Positions 12,401 through 22,202 of a stretch of 64,000 bases of DNA are shown one piece after another. The stretch spans positions 188,783,309 to 188,847,308 of the forward strand of contig CP136068.1 of NCBI GenBank assembly GCA_032622095.1, read 5' to 3'. The notes under the pieces were generated by a model. That model searched no databases and was not told where the DNA came from. It saw nothing but the letters and a program-made list of their open reading frames with translations. The translations under genes and the position numbers were made by a program. Every line of letters begins with the position of its first letter. The first letter of the stretch is position 1. Origin of the DNA: Siphonodentalium dalli. Its lineage: Eukaryota; Mollusca; Scaphopoda; Gadilida; Siphonodentaliidae.

Positions 12401-13745
12401 CCGGACTTAGACCACCGATGCCCATATATTTGATGTTCCGAATAGTCGTTATAAGTAGAAATGTTGACACTGTGTTTTCAAATAATCCAGATTCGTAGCA
12501 ATTTAATTTCTTTTTAATTAATTTCCAGATAGTCCCTCGTAATAAGTGGACATCGTGTTGGATCCTGCAGTAGATACTGCTTAGTTGGAACATTTCGGGC
12601 TGAACTGATTGTGATAGTAGATTATTGGCAACATGTTTAATAGGTCTGTCATCGTTAGCTCACAACCGAAGTGTTGTTTCGGCTTTCCTCTGAGCAGAAC
12701 TTAAATTTCGACAATTTTCGGTGGCCATTTTGGTAGCCATCTTAGCATTTTGAATCGTGATTGGCTACTCATACCCACAAAAAACATTGATTTCAATCAA
12801 TGATGTGTATTGGTGCCGAATTGGCGTTTTGTCGAATGGGTTTTCGTGAATAACTACATATTTGCCATTTTCATTATTATTGGCGACCATGTTGGACGCC
12901 ATCTTGAATTCTGTATTTTCCCCAAAGCGGATTTTAGCGGATTTTGGATATGTTATACACGAGATTCTCCCGCGTCGAATGACAACAAAACCGTTTCTTT
13001 ACCAATTCCTTCTGGGTCTAACCCTCAGACGACCATTCTAAATATCTGCCATTTTCCATATTTTGACCGCCATTTTGGCAGCCATTTTAAGACAAAGCGC
13101 CAATTTGGGTTTCATTGAATTGGAGTAATTATAAATAATGGTATGCCCAACTTACATTGTACAGTTCTGTCCATTTCTTGTTGATATACGACTGGAATCC
13201 AAATGGCGATTTTTGTGGAATTTTATACCGCGTTCTGTAAAATCAAATTTTTTAGGGTGTATATGAGGCTGGGACCCCATTTATGGTATCTTTCATTGCT
13301 TCAATGATGAATTAACATGAATATGACTAATCAATGTCGCCAGTCTGAACCATTATCAAACAACAGGAATTGATCTTTAAGATATTAGGCAAAAATTTCA
13401 AATTTTCGAGTTTAGGCCACCATTTTGGCAGCCATCTGGGGCGAGGGGTTCCATTTTTTCTATAGATATGTGGCATAATACTTTACCTTTGCAAAAATGT
13501 ATACATTTGTATTAATATGGCAACATTTGTTCTCATTATGTCGAATTAATCTCAGTCAGAATCTCTTTTGACTAAAGGCGGCCATGTTGGACGCCATCTT
13601 GGATCCTGGATTTTGCCCAAAGCGGATTTTAGCGGATTTTGGATATGTCGTAGCAGAGATTCTCCCGCGTTGAATGACACCGAGATCGCTTCTATACCAA
13701 TTTCTTCTGGGTTGACCCCTTTTTTTGCGTACCACGACCACACTA
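9462..13745. mobile_element. ~4.3-kb foldback element with ~690-bp inverted arms
   Basis: The left arm (9462-10147) and right arm (13043-13745) are inverted copies. Both carry complementary versions of gaagaaattggtatagaagc, ggatccaagatggcgtccaa, tcagactggcgacattgatt and acccaaattggcgctttgtc. A partial extra copy of the right-arm end (gcggattttagcggattttg) is at 12890-13042 in direct orientation. The interior (10148-12880) has no recognisable transposase; its open frames (for example 11980-12390 on the plus strand) match nothing I know. Likely a non-autonomous DNA transposon. Confidence 0.75.
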
Positions 13746-14551
13746 TCATGAGTACACCCAACCTAGCATGCCTGGTTTTTGAAAACAGTAGCTATACATG
13801 TACACCTAACATGTGGTGATAACCTCTATACATGTACATGTATATATACAGATAAACACCCACCATGTCTGTTGATAGTGTTCCTATGTTCCATAAGACC
13901 CAAACAAGGCATAAAGCAGGCATGAGATCCACTCTCAGGAAATTAAAATTGAAAAATGCATGCCCATCAGTCAACAACCCATCACACACCTGGGGGCGTT
14001 TGAGACAGCAGTCACTTCATGGTCACTTTTCACAGGGATATGTTAGAAACCATGTGTTTTGAACACTAATGACCATCAATATTTATGTGCATTAGTGGTA
14101 AAAACAATAAAAAAAATATATATATATATATTGTTTTTTTGTTTTTTTTAGAAAATTTTGACTTTTTCTCAAAATATCAACAAAAAGATTAGGGTCGGCA
14201 GGTTATTTTTGGTCGGTCGATGTACGGAAACATAGCATCTTTTTTGTTTTGGCCTTAGTATAGTGATATGTTAAGAAGTCTAACAAAATCTTTCATCTTT
14301 AATGTACTTTATCTAAATTTGGTGCCTTTTTTTTGCTATTTCCAGCCCAACGCACACCTGGTGGCTTCAAAATTTGTACCTCCAGGGGCCGCCATCCTCC
14401 TGATGCATACTGGACTTTGATGCATTATTACAAATTTGTTGTTCAGTTTACAATATGTACCATTTTCCTCTGTGTTCTCAGGTTCTGCTTCACTACCAGA
14501 AGATAATTCCTTACCGGTATTCTGTTGCAAATGTTTTTTTCGCCGAATCAC
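13746..14551. other. no recognised gene
   Basis: Contains TA and CATGTA microsatellites (13795-13850, 14115-14135) and a 71-residue minus-strand open frame (14336-14551) with an acidic stretch, which I do not recognise. The region ends abruptly where Polinton homology begins. Confidence 0.4.
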
Positions 14552-14711
14552 TATATACGGAAAAGGCAGTCAAGATTTTTCTGGATGAGAGGCGGTTCCA
14601 GTGAAAGGATATTCAAACTTTATAAGGATATATCTGCTAAATGAAAATTTAAAACCTGTAAAAACCGACAAAGTAAACTGTACATTACTTATCCAGAATG
14701 GTGGGCACTAG
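14552..14711 (+). pseudogene. minor capsid (penton-like) gene, 3' fragment
   Basis: In frame this reads as the last ~53 codons of the gene found whole at 38923-39315; the segment SNFIRIYLLNENLK is almost identical to its counterpart. The 5' part is missing and an in-frame TGA at 14586-14588 replaces a cysteine codon of the other copy. Its stop overlaps the start of the major capsid frame, as in element 2. Confidence 0.75.
14619..14628 (+). promoter_or_regulatory. TTTATAAGGA motif upstream of capsid gene (element 1)
   Basis: Ten bases identical to the motif at 39223-39232 in the orthologous position, about 70-80 bases before the capsid start codon in both elements. It lies inside minor-capsid coding sequence, so conservation could also be protein-driven. 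TATA-box function is inferred. Confidence 0.4.
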
Positions 14712-16200
14712 GTATTATTTTAATGTGAAGCAAAGGACTTATTTGCCAGCTGTGAAGGATATGGGGGTCATAAGGGCATCCAAACCTAAAATTGTTATAA
14801 GGAAGGTACAAAAAAAGGTAAAGAGAAAGAAAACTACAGCATGCAAAAAGGTTTTTAAAAAACTGAATAAGAAGAAATTTAAGAAAACCCCGAGGAAAAA
14901 GCCAAACAAACCTGATATCTTTGACAAACATGGAAATTTACCGCAATTTCACCATAAGGATGAATCTTATAAGCACATGCCTAAAGAATGGATCGAATAC
15001 AATACTGTCAATCATATTTCGGAAAACTCTCCTCTGGAATTTTATATTCCCGCAACATCCAATGACTTTATTAGTTTAAAAGAGAGTATATTAAAACTCA
15101 AGATTTCTCTGACCGACGAAAATGGCACCAAACTTAAAACCACCACCGTGTCCGCTACGGAGAATGACCCAGAGACGATCACGATGCCCGATGTTGGTGT
15201 TATTAATTCTCCATTACATTCTGTATTCAATTCAGTGAATATAGAATTACAACAAACGGCAATGTGGAGAAATTTATACCATTACAAGGCGTATCTGGAT
15301 ATATTACTAAACTCTGATATTAATTATCAAGAAAATGCCTTATCGCAACAGATGTTTATTAAAGATGAAAGTGAAGCTATGGACTCGCCGGGTATCAAAG
15401 GTCGAAACGCTAGCATTTACAGCAGGACCTCGAAATTTGAAAATTTTGAAATTACATTGCAGGGAGCTTTACAACATGACTTGTGCCAGCAGGACAGATA
15501 AATTTTGCATGGTGTTCCTATAAGAATCACTTTAACCCCCAACAAAAACTCATTCGCATTAATGAGTGCAGAAAGTACTCCTAAATACAAGGTGAAGATT
15601 TTAGATGCTAAGTATGCAGTTTGTTTCATCAAACAAAATGAAGAATCTAGAAAATGTTCAGAAAAGCAAATATGTAAAAACGATGCTGTGTACCCTTACC
15701 AGAAAACTTCTATCAAAACATTTTCTGTGCCTAGAGGCTCGTTCAATTTTTCAACTACAGACATATTTCAAGGAGACATTCCTCAACGAGTTCTGATTAC
15801 CATGATATCAGCCCAATCTTTTAACGGAGACTACAAACACAATGGATTTAATTTTGAAGGAAATAGTTGCAACCAGTTGTCATTCAGCGTGGATGGCAGG
15901 TCTGTACCGTTCAAACCATTGAGCATGAACTTTGATTCTAAGGATTATTTGGAGGCATACGGTAGTCTAGTGCGTGCATTTCCAAACGTTGACATTGACA
16001 GGGAAGAGTTTGAAAAAGGATACACCATATTCTGTATTGAACCGGATGGACAGATGTGTTCTGCTATTAATAAAGGATTAGTTCAACTCGACTCTAAATT
16101 CTCGAAAGCATTGGAAGATACCATAATAGTGTTAGTGTACGGAACCTTCCCATCACACTTTACTATTGACAAAGACAGAAACGTTTTCATGCACGTTTAA
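14698..16200 (+). pseudogene. major capsid protein (double-jelly-roll type), one nonsense codon
   Basis: The frame spans 500 codons. Residues ~25-75 are Lys-rich (a basic tail, plausibly DNA-facing), followed by ~410 residues co-linear with the protein at 39541-40767: ENSPLEFYIPATSNDFI, LSQQMFIKDESEAMDS, HDLCQQDR, NKGLVQLDSKFSKALEDT and a C-terminus TIDKDRNVFMHV. The family matches the metazoan F54H12.2-like proteins, regarded as Polinton/adintovirus capsid (hexon) proteins; this is recognition by pattern. A TAA at 15499-15501 interrupts the frame where the other copy has a Tyr codon; the remainder stays open in the same frame to 16200. A polyadenylation-type AATAAA follows at 16285. The gene faces the small minus-strand genes. 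Confidence 0.85.
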
Positions 16201-16583
16201 AACGTAATTCCTTTGTGTAAAATAGATGTAAATATATTTTGTATTGTAACTCTTTTTTGTTTGTTTTTTAAATGCTTTGTATCAAATAAAAAAATTGCGT
16301 AACAATATGTTAGTCCACTTGTTTCCATCATTAGAGAGGGTTTGGTTAATGAACCTGGTTAGAGAGGTATGAATAATCCTGGTGGGGGAGGGTTTATTGT
16401 TTTTATTTTAAAAATTACACAGATGTTAGAGTATATTTTTCAACAAAAAAAAAATATATATGCTTAAAAGTTTTTCAAAAATATACACACACATCAAATA
16501 ATATTTACGTGAAAAGTAACTACCTTTTCCCCTGGGGGAGGGCTATGATTTAAAACAAAACTCAAACTATAATACATCATCAT
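16201..16583. terminator. convergent 3' intergenic region
   Basis: Lies between the capsid (plus) and the small gene (minus). AATAAA occurs at 16285-16290 for the capsid transcript. A- and T-rich runs at 16450-16480 may serve the opposing transcript. No gene. Confidence 0.4.
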
Positions 16584-16826
16584 CTACTTGTAGGCAGACA
16601 ACCATTTATATTTCAAATCATTCTTTCTTATTCCGGGTGGAGCTTTAGGAACATCCTCAGAAGCATTGTTTTTAATAACAGGTAGAGATTTAGGAACAAC
16701 TTCAGTACTCTCAGCAATAGATCCTTTCTTAACACTAACTGTCCCTTTAATGTCACCACATTTATCAACTAGCTGTTGATACTTTTCGAATGGAATCAGA
16801 ATATTTTTCCCAAACGTGGACATCAT
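16584..16826 (-). CDS. small conserved Polinton protein Y (element 1)
   Basis: 80 residues, ortholog of the frame at 35651-35908. Conserved ends flank a variable middle: an N-terminal FGKNILIPFEKYQQLV block and a C-terminal PPGIRKNDLKYKWL block. The middle is Ser/Val/Lys-rich and likely disordered. It overlaps the preceding gene by 4 bases (ATGA), suggesting coupled expression. Conservation of both ends across two diverged copies shows it was a real gene. I do not recognise the family; position beside ATPase and capsid suggests a minor virion or core component. Confidence 0.75.
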   Translation of the reverse strand: MMSTFGKNILIPFEKYQQLVDKCGDIKGTVSVKKGSIAESTEVVPKSLPVIKNNASEDVPKAPPGIRKNDLKYKWLSAYK

Positions 16827-17131
16827 AAGTCTCTTAAGGGAATGTTTTTCAGTAATGTGCTAACGGCTTCAGGTCGGCGAATCAAGAGTATTTTTTTCTG
16901 TTTCACGCCTATTTTGGGATCCGAAAGACGCCTATAGACGTCTCTGTAGGTTTTTAAATTATCTATGTTCGTGACTGGCAACCCTCCGAATAAAAAGTTC
17001 AAACAAATTTCGGCAATGCTTTTTACTTGGTCGAAAGTAGCAGACATCAAAATGGACGATAGTTGTTTCTTTGAACCACTAGAAGATACCATGAACAGAA
17101 AATTTATATTTCTTTTTATTAGTTCACTCAT
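16823..17131 (-). CDS. small conserved Polinton protein X (element 1)
   Basis: 102 residues, intact. Predicted mostly helical (SELIKRNINFLFMV, FDQVKSIAEICLNFLFGG), then a basic stretch and a C-terminus RRPEAVSTLLKNIPLRDL that is highly similar to that encoded at 35341-35649. Starts 2 bases after the ATPase stop; TTTATAAGGA directly abuts its ATG. Family unknown to me. Always sits between ATPase and protein Y here, so a packaging or virion role is plausible. Confidence 0.75.
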   Translation of the reverse strand: MSELIKRNINFLFMVSSSGSKKQLSSILMSATFDQVKSIAEICLNFLFGGLPVTNIDNLKTYRDVYRRLSDPKIGVKQKKILLIRRPEAVSTLLKNIPLRDL

Positions 17132-17140
17132 CCTTATAAA
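17131..17140 (-). promoter_or_regulatory. TTTATAAGGA motif at start of protein X (element 1)
   Basis: The decamer overlaps the ATPase stop codon (TTATAA) and touches the next ATG. The same arrangement is present at 35327-35336. If it is a TATA box, initiation would fall inside the frame, so it may instead be an initiator-like or 3'-end signal. Confidence 0.35.
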
Positions 17141-17802
17141 GGTTTATATATTATGGGATATTCCCCTGGAAACACATCTGTTCGCACACGCAAATCCTGA
17201 TCAGTATTCGGGGCGGTATCCAGTATCAAATATTTGTAACGCCGATCCAGTACAGCATCCTTATAACAATCACTCAAGAAACTTGATTTTCCAGGAAAAA
17301 GCTGTTGACCTAAATATTTGACCTGATTCACGTCACGAACGTTCTTTAGAAGAACCAAGTAGGACGTATTTAGGGCTATGGTACGAGCGTGACGCCCTTG
17401 CTGAAACAGGTTTTGAGTCAGAAACAAGGTTGTTAAGCGCTTATGGTGACAGCCTTGAGTCCACAGACATTCCATGTCGCGACTGTCGAGAACCTTATGA
17501 GCGAGATCGTCCAGAATAATCATGGCGGGCGTACCATCAGCGAAATCATCCAAAACATTTTTTGAGGGTAATCCTTCGTGAAACACTATGTTAGAAATAA
17601 CACGTTCCATTTCATCGAACAGTGGTTGATGTACGCCATAGCAGTACATAATTGTCTGAGGGTATTCTCCGGCTACCATGTCCGGCAATAGTTGTAAGAA
17701 GCGGAAGGTCCAGTGAGTCTTTCCGGACTTTGTGGCACCGCACACCATAAAACTAGAATCCGGTTCGAAGGGTATTAGAGACATTCTTAAAGAATTTGTC
17801 AA
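17134..17802 (-). CDS. DNA-packaging ATPase (HerA/FtsK, A32-like), element 1
   Basis: 222 residues, uninterrupted. Walker A is GATKSGKTHW at ~22-31, and Walker B is PAMIILDDLAHKV near 90-102, with hydrophobic beta-strand then DD as in viral genome-packaging ATPases. Further conserved blocks shared with the copy at 34683-35333 are YCYGVHQPLFDEME, ARTIALNTSYLVLLK, YLGQQLFPGK and the end GEYPIIYKPL. It would pump DNA into capsids. Located directly downstream of the polymerase 3' end and upstream of proteins X and Y, the same gene order as element 2. Among element 1's longer genes it is the only one without a visible lesion. Confidence 0.92.
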   Translation of the reverse strand: MTNSLRMSLIPFEPDSSFMVCGATKSGKTHWTFRFLQLLPDMVAGEYPQTIMYCYGVHQPLFDEMERVISNIVFHEGLPSKNVLDDFADGTPAMIILDDLAHKVLDSRDMECLWTQGCHHKRLTTLFLTQNLFQQGRHARTIALNTSYLVLLKNVRDVNQVKYLGQQLFPGKSSFLSDCYKDAVLDRRYKYLILDTAPNTDQDLRVRTDVFPGEYPIIYKPL

Positions 17803-17860
17803 TACGTATGTGTTATAATATTCAATATACCCTAAACAACATATATAAGGTATACGGACG

Positions 17861-17870
17861 CCTTATAAAC
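17861..17870 (-). promoter_or_regulatory. TTTATAAGG motif upstream of ATPase (element 1)
   Basis: Sits between the polymerase stop and the ATPase start, about 60 bases before the ATG. The orthologous gene in element 2 has TTTATAAGGG 27-36 bases before its ATG. Outside coding sequence, so this instance supports a regulatory role best. Confidence 0.45.
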
Positions 17871-17871
17871 T

Positions 17872-19740
17872 TTAATAACCATACGGAAGGGTGTCCATGT
17901 TACTTTGAATCACACGTTTCGTATACACCAGACTATATTTTTTTCTCTGTATTGTATTATACAGTATAGGTCTGTCACGTCCTCTGTTTATTTTATTGTC
18001 TGTTATATACACGTCGTTCATATCCTTTTCCTTCCTTTTTCGCTTCTTACATAAGGCTCTCACTGTTACACGTACCTTAGACACAACTTCCACCACACCT
18101 TCCCTTTTTCGCTTGGTATATACAGTTTTCGCAGATGCATCTGATGACTCATTACCTTCCGGAGGGCTTTTTATTTTGAGGCTTATCATTCTGTCCATTT
18201 CCTTAAAGTTAACTACCTTAGCGTTAACACCCCCTCAAAGTGAAACCTCTCACTTTACAGACCTCTTTACCATCAGATCGCCGGTACGAATAGTTTTTAG
18301 GACCGCCGCTCCTGAAATGGGTTATAGTGTGTCCATCCAATTCATCGGTAAAATCACCCAGATACCTGCCACATTCCACCCGAGGACCATTGGGTTTCTC
18401 CACGTAGATCACAGAATCTGTAGCGAGAAAATAAAATAAGGTTTTATAAAACAAGAAACTTGGAGAGTCAGCTAAGGCGGTTCTCAGGAGGACATCCATG
18501 TTTTTAAGTGAATGCTTCCAGGGGGGTATTTGGGATCTAAGGTATTAAGGACACACTATTTTCAAAAGAAATACAGGTTTATTTTTTAGAGTCAATAGTT
18601 TAGGTATCCCTCCCCCCTAAGAACGGTATCAGGTGTCAAAACAGACCTTAACAGCCCCCTACAGTTCTATTAAAAAATAGATAAATAAATAAATTAAAAA
18701 AAGGAAAACTTACCCGTATCAAAATAGAGTACCGATTCTCCCAACTTATCCAATTCCTTGTACAACTTCAGACGGGCCCATGCTGTCGTGAAGGTCGCTA
18801 TAAACATATTTGTTTTCTTGTCCTCAGGTACATAGTGTCGGTCGTGAACATATGATATCTGAATGTGACTGTCGTTGATTATGCGAAAATCCTTCATGTG
18901 TTTCGTAGAATCTGATATGAGGTTGAAGAATTTCTCAGGCTCGGATTCATCGATTATGTCGCTCTGAGTCATGTTTAGACGTTCGCCGAACTTTCCCCTG
19001 TAATTATGTAAATATAGTTATGTAAGCATAATTATATAATATTTAATACTGACATCCGTCATGGGCTTACTTTCAGAAGACAAAAGTATGGTATAATCAT
19101 ATACTTACCACAAGACGTTCAGCATCATTTTGGACGTGGCTCTCAAGGCAGGCTGTTTTTTTATATTGGCAGGGTCCAATCGAATACCCTCAACCTTCTC
19201 ATAGTCTTCTAGATATTTTAACTTGTCCTCCTCAGAACTTACACCTTTAGGCCAATCACTCGCTTGTTTCAACTTCAAGAACCTGCAATAAATTTTTTGT
19301 TAATTTATTAAAAACATCCGGCTGTGTGTGTGTGGGTGTGTGTGTGTGTGAGTGTGTGTGAGGGTGTGTGTGTTATATCATAAAAAAAAATTATGTTATT
19401 TATCGAATCTCTTTAATCAACAATTATACTTGCTTATTAACATATGCAGCAAAAAGTCCACCTGTCTTGGTGATAGGGTCATACTGCGTTGTCTCATTCC
19501 AGTGGTAGACTTCGTAGATCTTTAACAGTTGGTAACCTTTCTTGATGGCGACATTTATTTCAGGGGTCGTCCACGTTCCTACCAAACACCGATGGTCGAC
19601 ATCATGAGTGCATGTTGTTTGTTGTTGTATATCGGCACAACTACGACATAGCGGGAAAGTCAATTTTCCACCAGATCGGTATGGTACAACCCTCGAGAGC
19701 CCTGAAGTTTTGACACCCAAGGATTCTGGGATTTCCATGA
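17872..19740 (-). pseudogene. protein-primed family B DNA polymerase, 3' exons (element 1)
   Basis: Four exons are visible on minus: ~19740-19434, 19282-19109, 18997-18714 and 18417-17872. They cover the palm after motif A: KLTFPLCRSC, then MMLN.LWGKFGERLN (motif B region), then YFDT joined over an intron to DSVIYV (motif C with both catalytic Asp), and the family C-terminus TLPYGY. The first intron uses a GC donor (GCAAGT). The intron that in element 2 separates LPVR from SNGKL is absent. A frameshift near 18228 separates the GFTL block from VNFKEMDRM. All upstream exons are lost, so no functional enzyme is possible. Confidence 0.88.
19321..19375. repeat. GT microsatellite in a polymerase intron
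   Basis: Run of tgtgtg with g/a interruptions within the intron between the first two visible polymerase exons of element 1. Confidence 0.9.
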
Positions 19741-20130
19741 CATCAACGCCTCTGAGAAGGTCTCAGAGAGAGCGACACTCTCCGAACAGATACTCTCCCT
19801 CTTAAAAACATTAGTTAGTAAAAGTCAGTTTAACGTCGATTGATATTTTCCAGAGTAGTCATGCGAATACGATTCTTATTATTAAAGGCATTTGCGAGGT
19901 TCAGAAGTAATACACAGTGATAAAAAAAAACTAAAAAAACAATAACACTATTAGAGGGGTCCATGTAGTACTGAGCTTAATGCTGATAATATATTATTTT
20001 GCGATGTATGTTTATACACAATATAAAAACAATACATACACAACTAGCAATTGGCGTTAAACTGACTTTTATTAGCTATAACATTATTTCCTGTGAGTAC
20101 ACATCTGTCAATCAGGGTGTTGCTTATTGT

Positions 20131-20617
20131 TTAAAGGTACTCAAGCCGAACAGGGGGGTTCCCCCGTCTCAACAGATTCCAACAACAACAATCCTATAAA
20201 ACTCCTCTCAATTACTATTTCCGTGGCTTCGGAGGTAAAAAATATTTGATGCGAGTCGAGGAACTCATCAAACAAAACACATATTTTAGAAATCTATTAT
20301 TTTTCATTATCGGGAATACTTTCTGTTCCCCGAACTCAGTCAAAATTGCGTTATTATTACCACTTGATTTTAGAGTTAGCCATCCTTGACTGTTTGAATA
20401 AATTTTGGTGTACACATCCCGAGCAGATTACGACAGCTTGAAGGCAATTATTAGTACTCATCTTGAGTAAATAACAAAATTTCAAAAATCAATATCTAAC
20501 ATCTCTGAGCTTTGTTTGATGGGTTCCTCGACTCGAATCAAATATGTTTTACCCCCGAAGCCACAGAAATAGTAATTGAGCGGCGTTTTAACGGGTTGAG
20601 TATCTTTAAAGTATTGG
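20131..20617. mobile_element. ~490-bp palindromic MITE
   Basis: The termini are inverted: tttaaaggtactcaag at 20131 and ttgagtatctttaaag at 20602. Inner arms at 20205-20270 and 20505-20580 are complementary over ccgtggcttcgg and gagtcgaggaac. TATTG flanks both sides and may be the target duplication. No coding capacity. Confidence 0.7.
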
Positions 20618-20699
20618 GTTATCATTCTGTACATCCGTCCGTTTGTTTTTAGCTGAAGTTGGTATGTGTATCTGGGTGGCTAACGATACCTGTCAAGTT

Positions 20700-21510
20700 T
20701 GAAGAAGTGTTCTGTCCAATCATTTAGAGAGTTACGACCCCCCTTTTCGTCTTAGAATTTGACAGTATTTTGACATTGAAAGCATGGGGTATATGTGTTT
20801 TTTCTTCAAAATTTAATGTAATTACTATTTGTTTTCTTATGTTGTAATACAATTCGAAAATGTCTAAAGGACTTATTTTATCGCTACCCCCACGATGCTC
20901 TCGTTATATTATGTATGAAAATACGAATGCTGTTTCGGCGCTGATATATTTGGCATTCTGTACTGCGTTGGTTTTGAAGAAGAAAAAAAACATTTGACTA
21001 AATTTTATAATACAACTGCAGGTATTAATGGTTGGTCTATTTTTATAGTATATATATGACAAGTTATGTTTTATGGCGGTGATGTATATGACAATCATTA
21101 GGTGTTTTGTTGATTCTTTTGGAAAAAGAAATATTTTTGACTACTTTTTATATTTTATATAATACACTTTATACAGGCATTAATATATATTTTTTTTTTT
21201 CATATTATGCATGCCACACGTTGTTGTTTTTGTTTGGCGTTGTATGCCATGTTCTAAGATACGTTCCGTCCAATTTATTTAAAAACGAGTTACGACCATT
21301 TTTCTACTTAACATTTGACCGTACAATTCGAAATGTCTAAAGGACTTATTTTACCTCTACCCATCGATGCTCTCGCTTATATTATGTATGAAAATACGAA
21401 TGCTGTTTCGGCGCTGATATATTTGGCATTTCTGTACTGCGTTGGTTTTTGAAAAAAACAAAAACTTTTTTGACTAAATTTTATAATACACCTAAGGGTA
21501 TTAATGGTTG
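20700..21510. repeat. direct repeat pair carrying a 39-codon open frame
   Basis: 20700-21030 and 21255-21510 share long stretches, for example gtctaaaggacttatttta and gctgtttcggcgctgatata. In the second copy an ATG at 21333 opens a 39-codon frame (stop 21450-21452) with a hydrophobic C-terminal half (SALIYLAFLYCVGF), resembling a single membrane segment. In the first copy the frame differs by small indels. Gene status is doubtful. Confidence 0.6.
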
Positions 21511-22146
21511 GTCTTGTTTTATATCGACCAAAAGGGTGTCAGTAAACTCCCATCCTGACCGACTCTAATCATGTTTATTTTTCCCCCAGCAATTCAGGAG
21601 GTCCATAACTGGTTTTTCAACAAAAATAACATTCATAATATGATCTGGCACATATAACTAAGACATCTTTTAATTTTTTAATAACATTAGTTAACTAAGT
21701 GACGTACATTTTTTTTAACATGCGTACGAGTTGGTTAGGATTCGAGTTGACTGCTCCAAACTTTTTGTTATGTATAGCTGATGTGCATGTATGTTTATAA
21801 CGTTTTATTAACTTTTGATCATTGTAAAATATATCGATTTGTTGCTAACAACGTTTTGTTACTTTTTTATAACGTAGGAAAACTATCCTACATATATCAA
21901 GATTCGGGTGTGGAGATAAGACTCGTGGGGGTCGTGATACGTGTCAGTGTCTATACTAATGGTGTTTAAGAGTATGCTGTATCAAAATGTTTGAAAATTG
22001 ACGCGTTATCATTTAGGATCATTTAGGAAACGCTGTCCTCCGCTTGACCCTATAATTAATGAACTGATGTTAATCTTTTTGAATTCCTTACCGGCGTTAT
22101 GTCATGCGATGACATAACGGACCCCCCTCATTATACACAATACACG

Positions 22147-22156
22147 TATATATAAG
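22147..22156 (+). promoter_or_regulatory. TATA box of the acidic-protein gene
   Basis: TATATATAAG lies 47 bases before the ATG at 22203, the same spacing as the polymerase TATA box of element 2. Confidence 0.55.
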
Positions 22157-22202
22157 ATATTTTGTCGTGGTTTTACACACATCCGAAATTATTTTCGTAA
22201 GC

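Larger units (their letters stand above)
14552..19740. mobile_element. Polinton/Maverick internal fragment (element 1)
   Basis: Contains minor capsid 3' end and major capsid gene on plus, then two small conserved genes, packaging ATPase and 3' exons of the DNA polymerase on minus. Every gene has an ortholog in the complete element at 25372-41717. Homology starts inside the minor capsid gene (~14552) and stops inside the polymerase (~19740). No terminal inverted repeats, integrase, IAP, TBP-like or PC4-like gene remain. Relative to element 2, the polymerase-ATPase block is inverted with respect to the capsid block, making the two convergent. Confidence 0.9.

Noticed and set aside
11980-12593. 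Overlapping 136- and 131-codon frames inside the foldback element
   Set aside because: Opposite strands, no recognisable domain, and no splice or promoter support.
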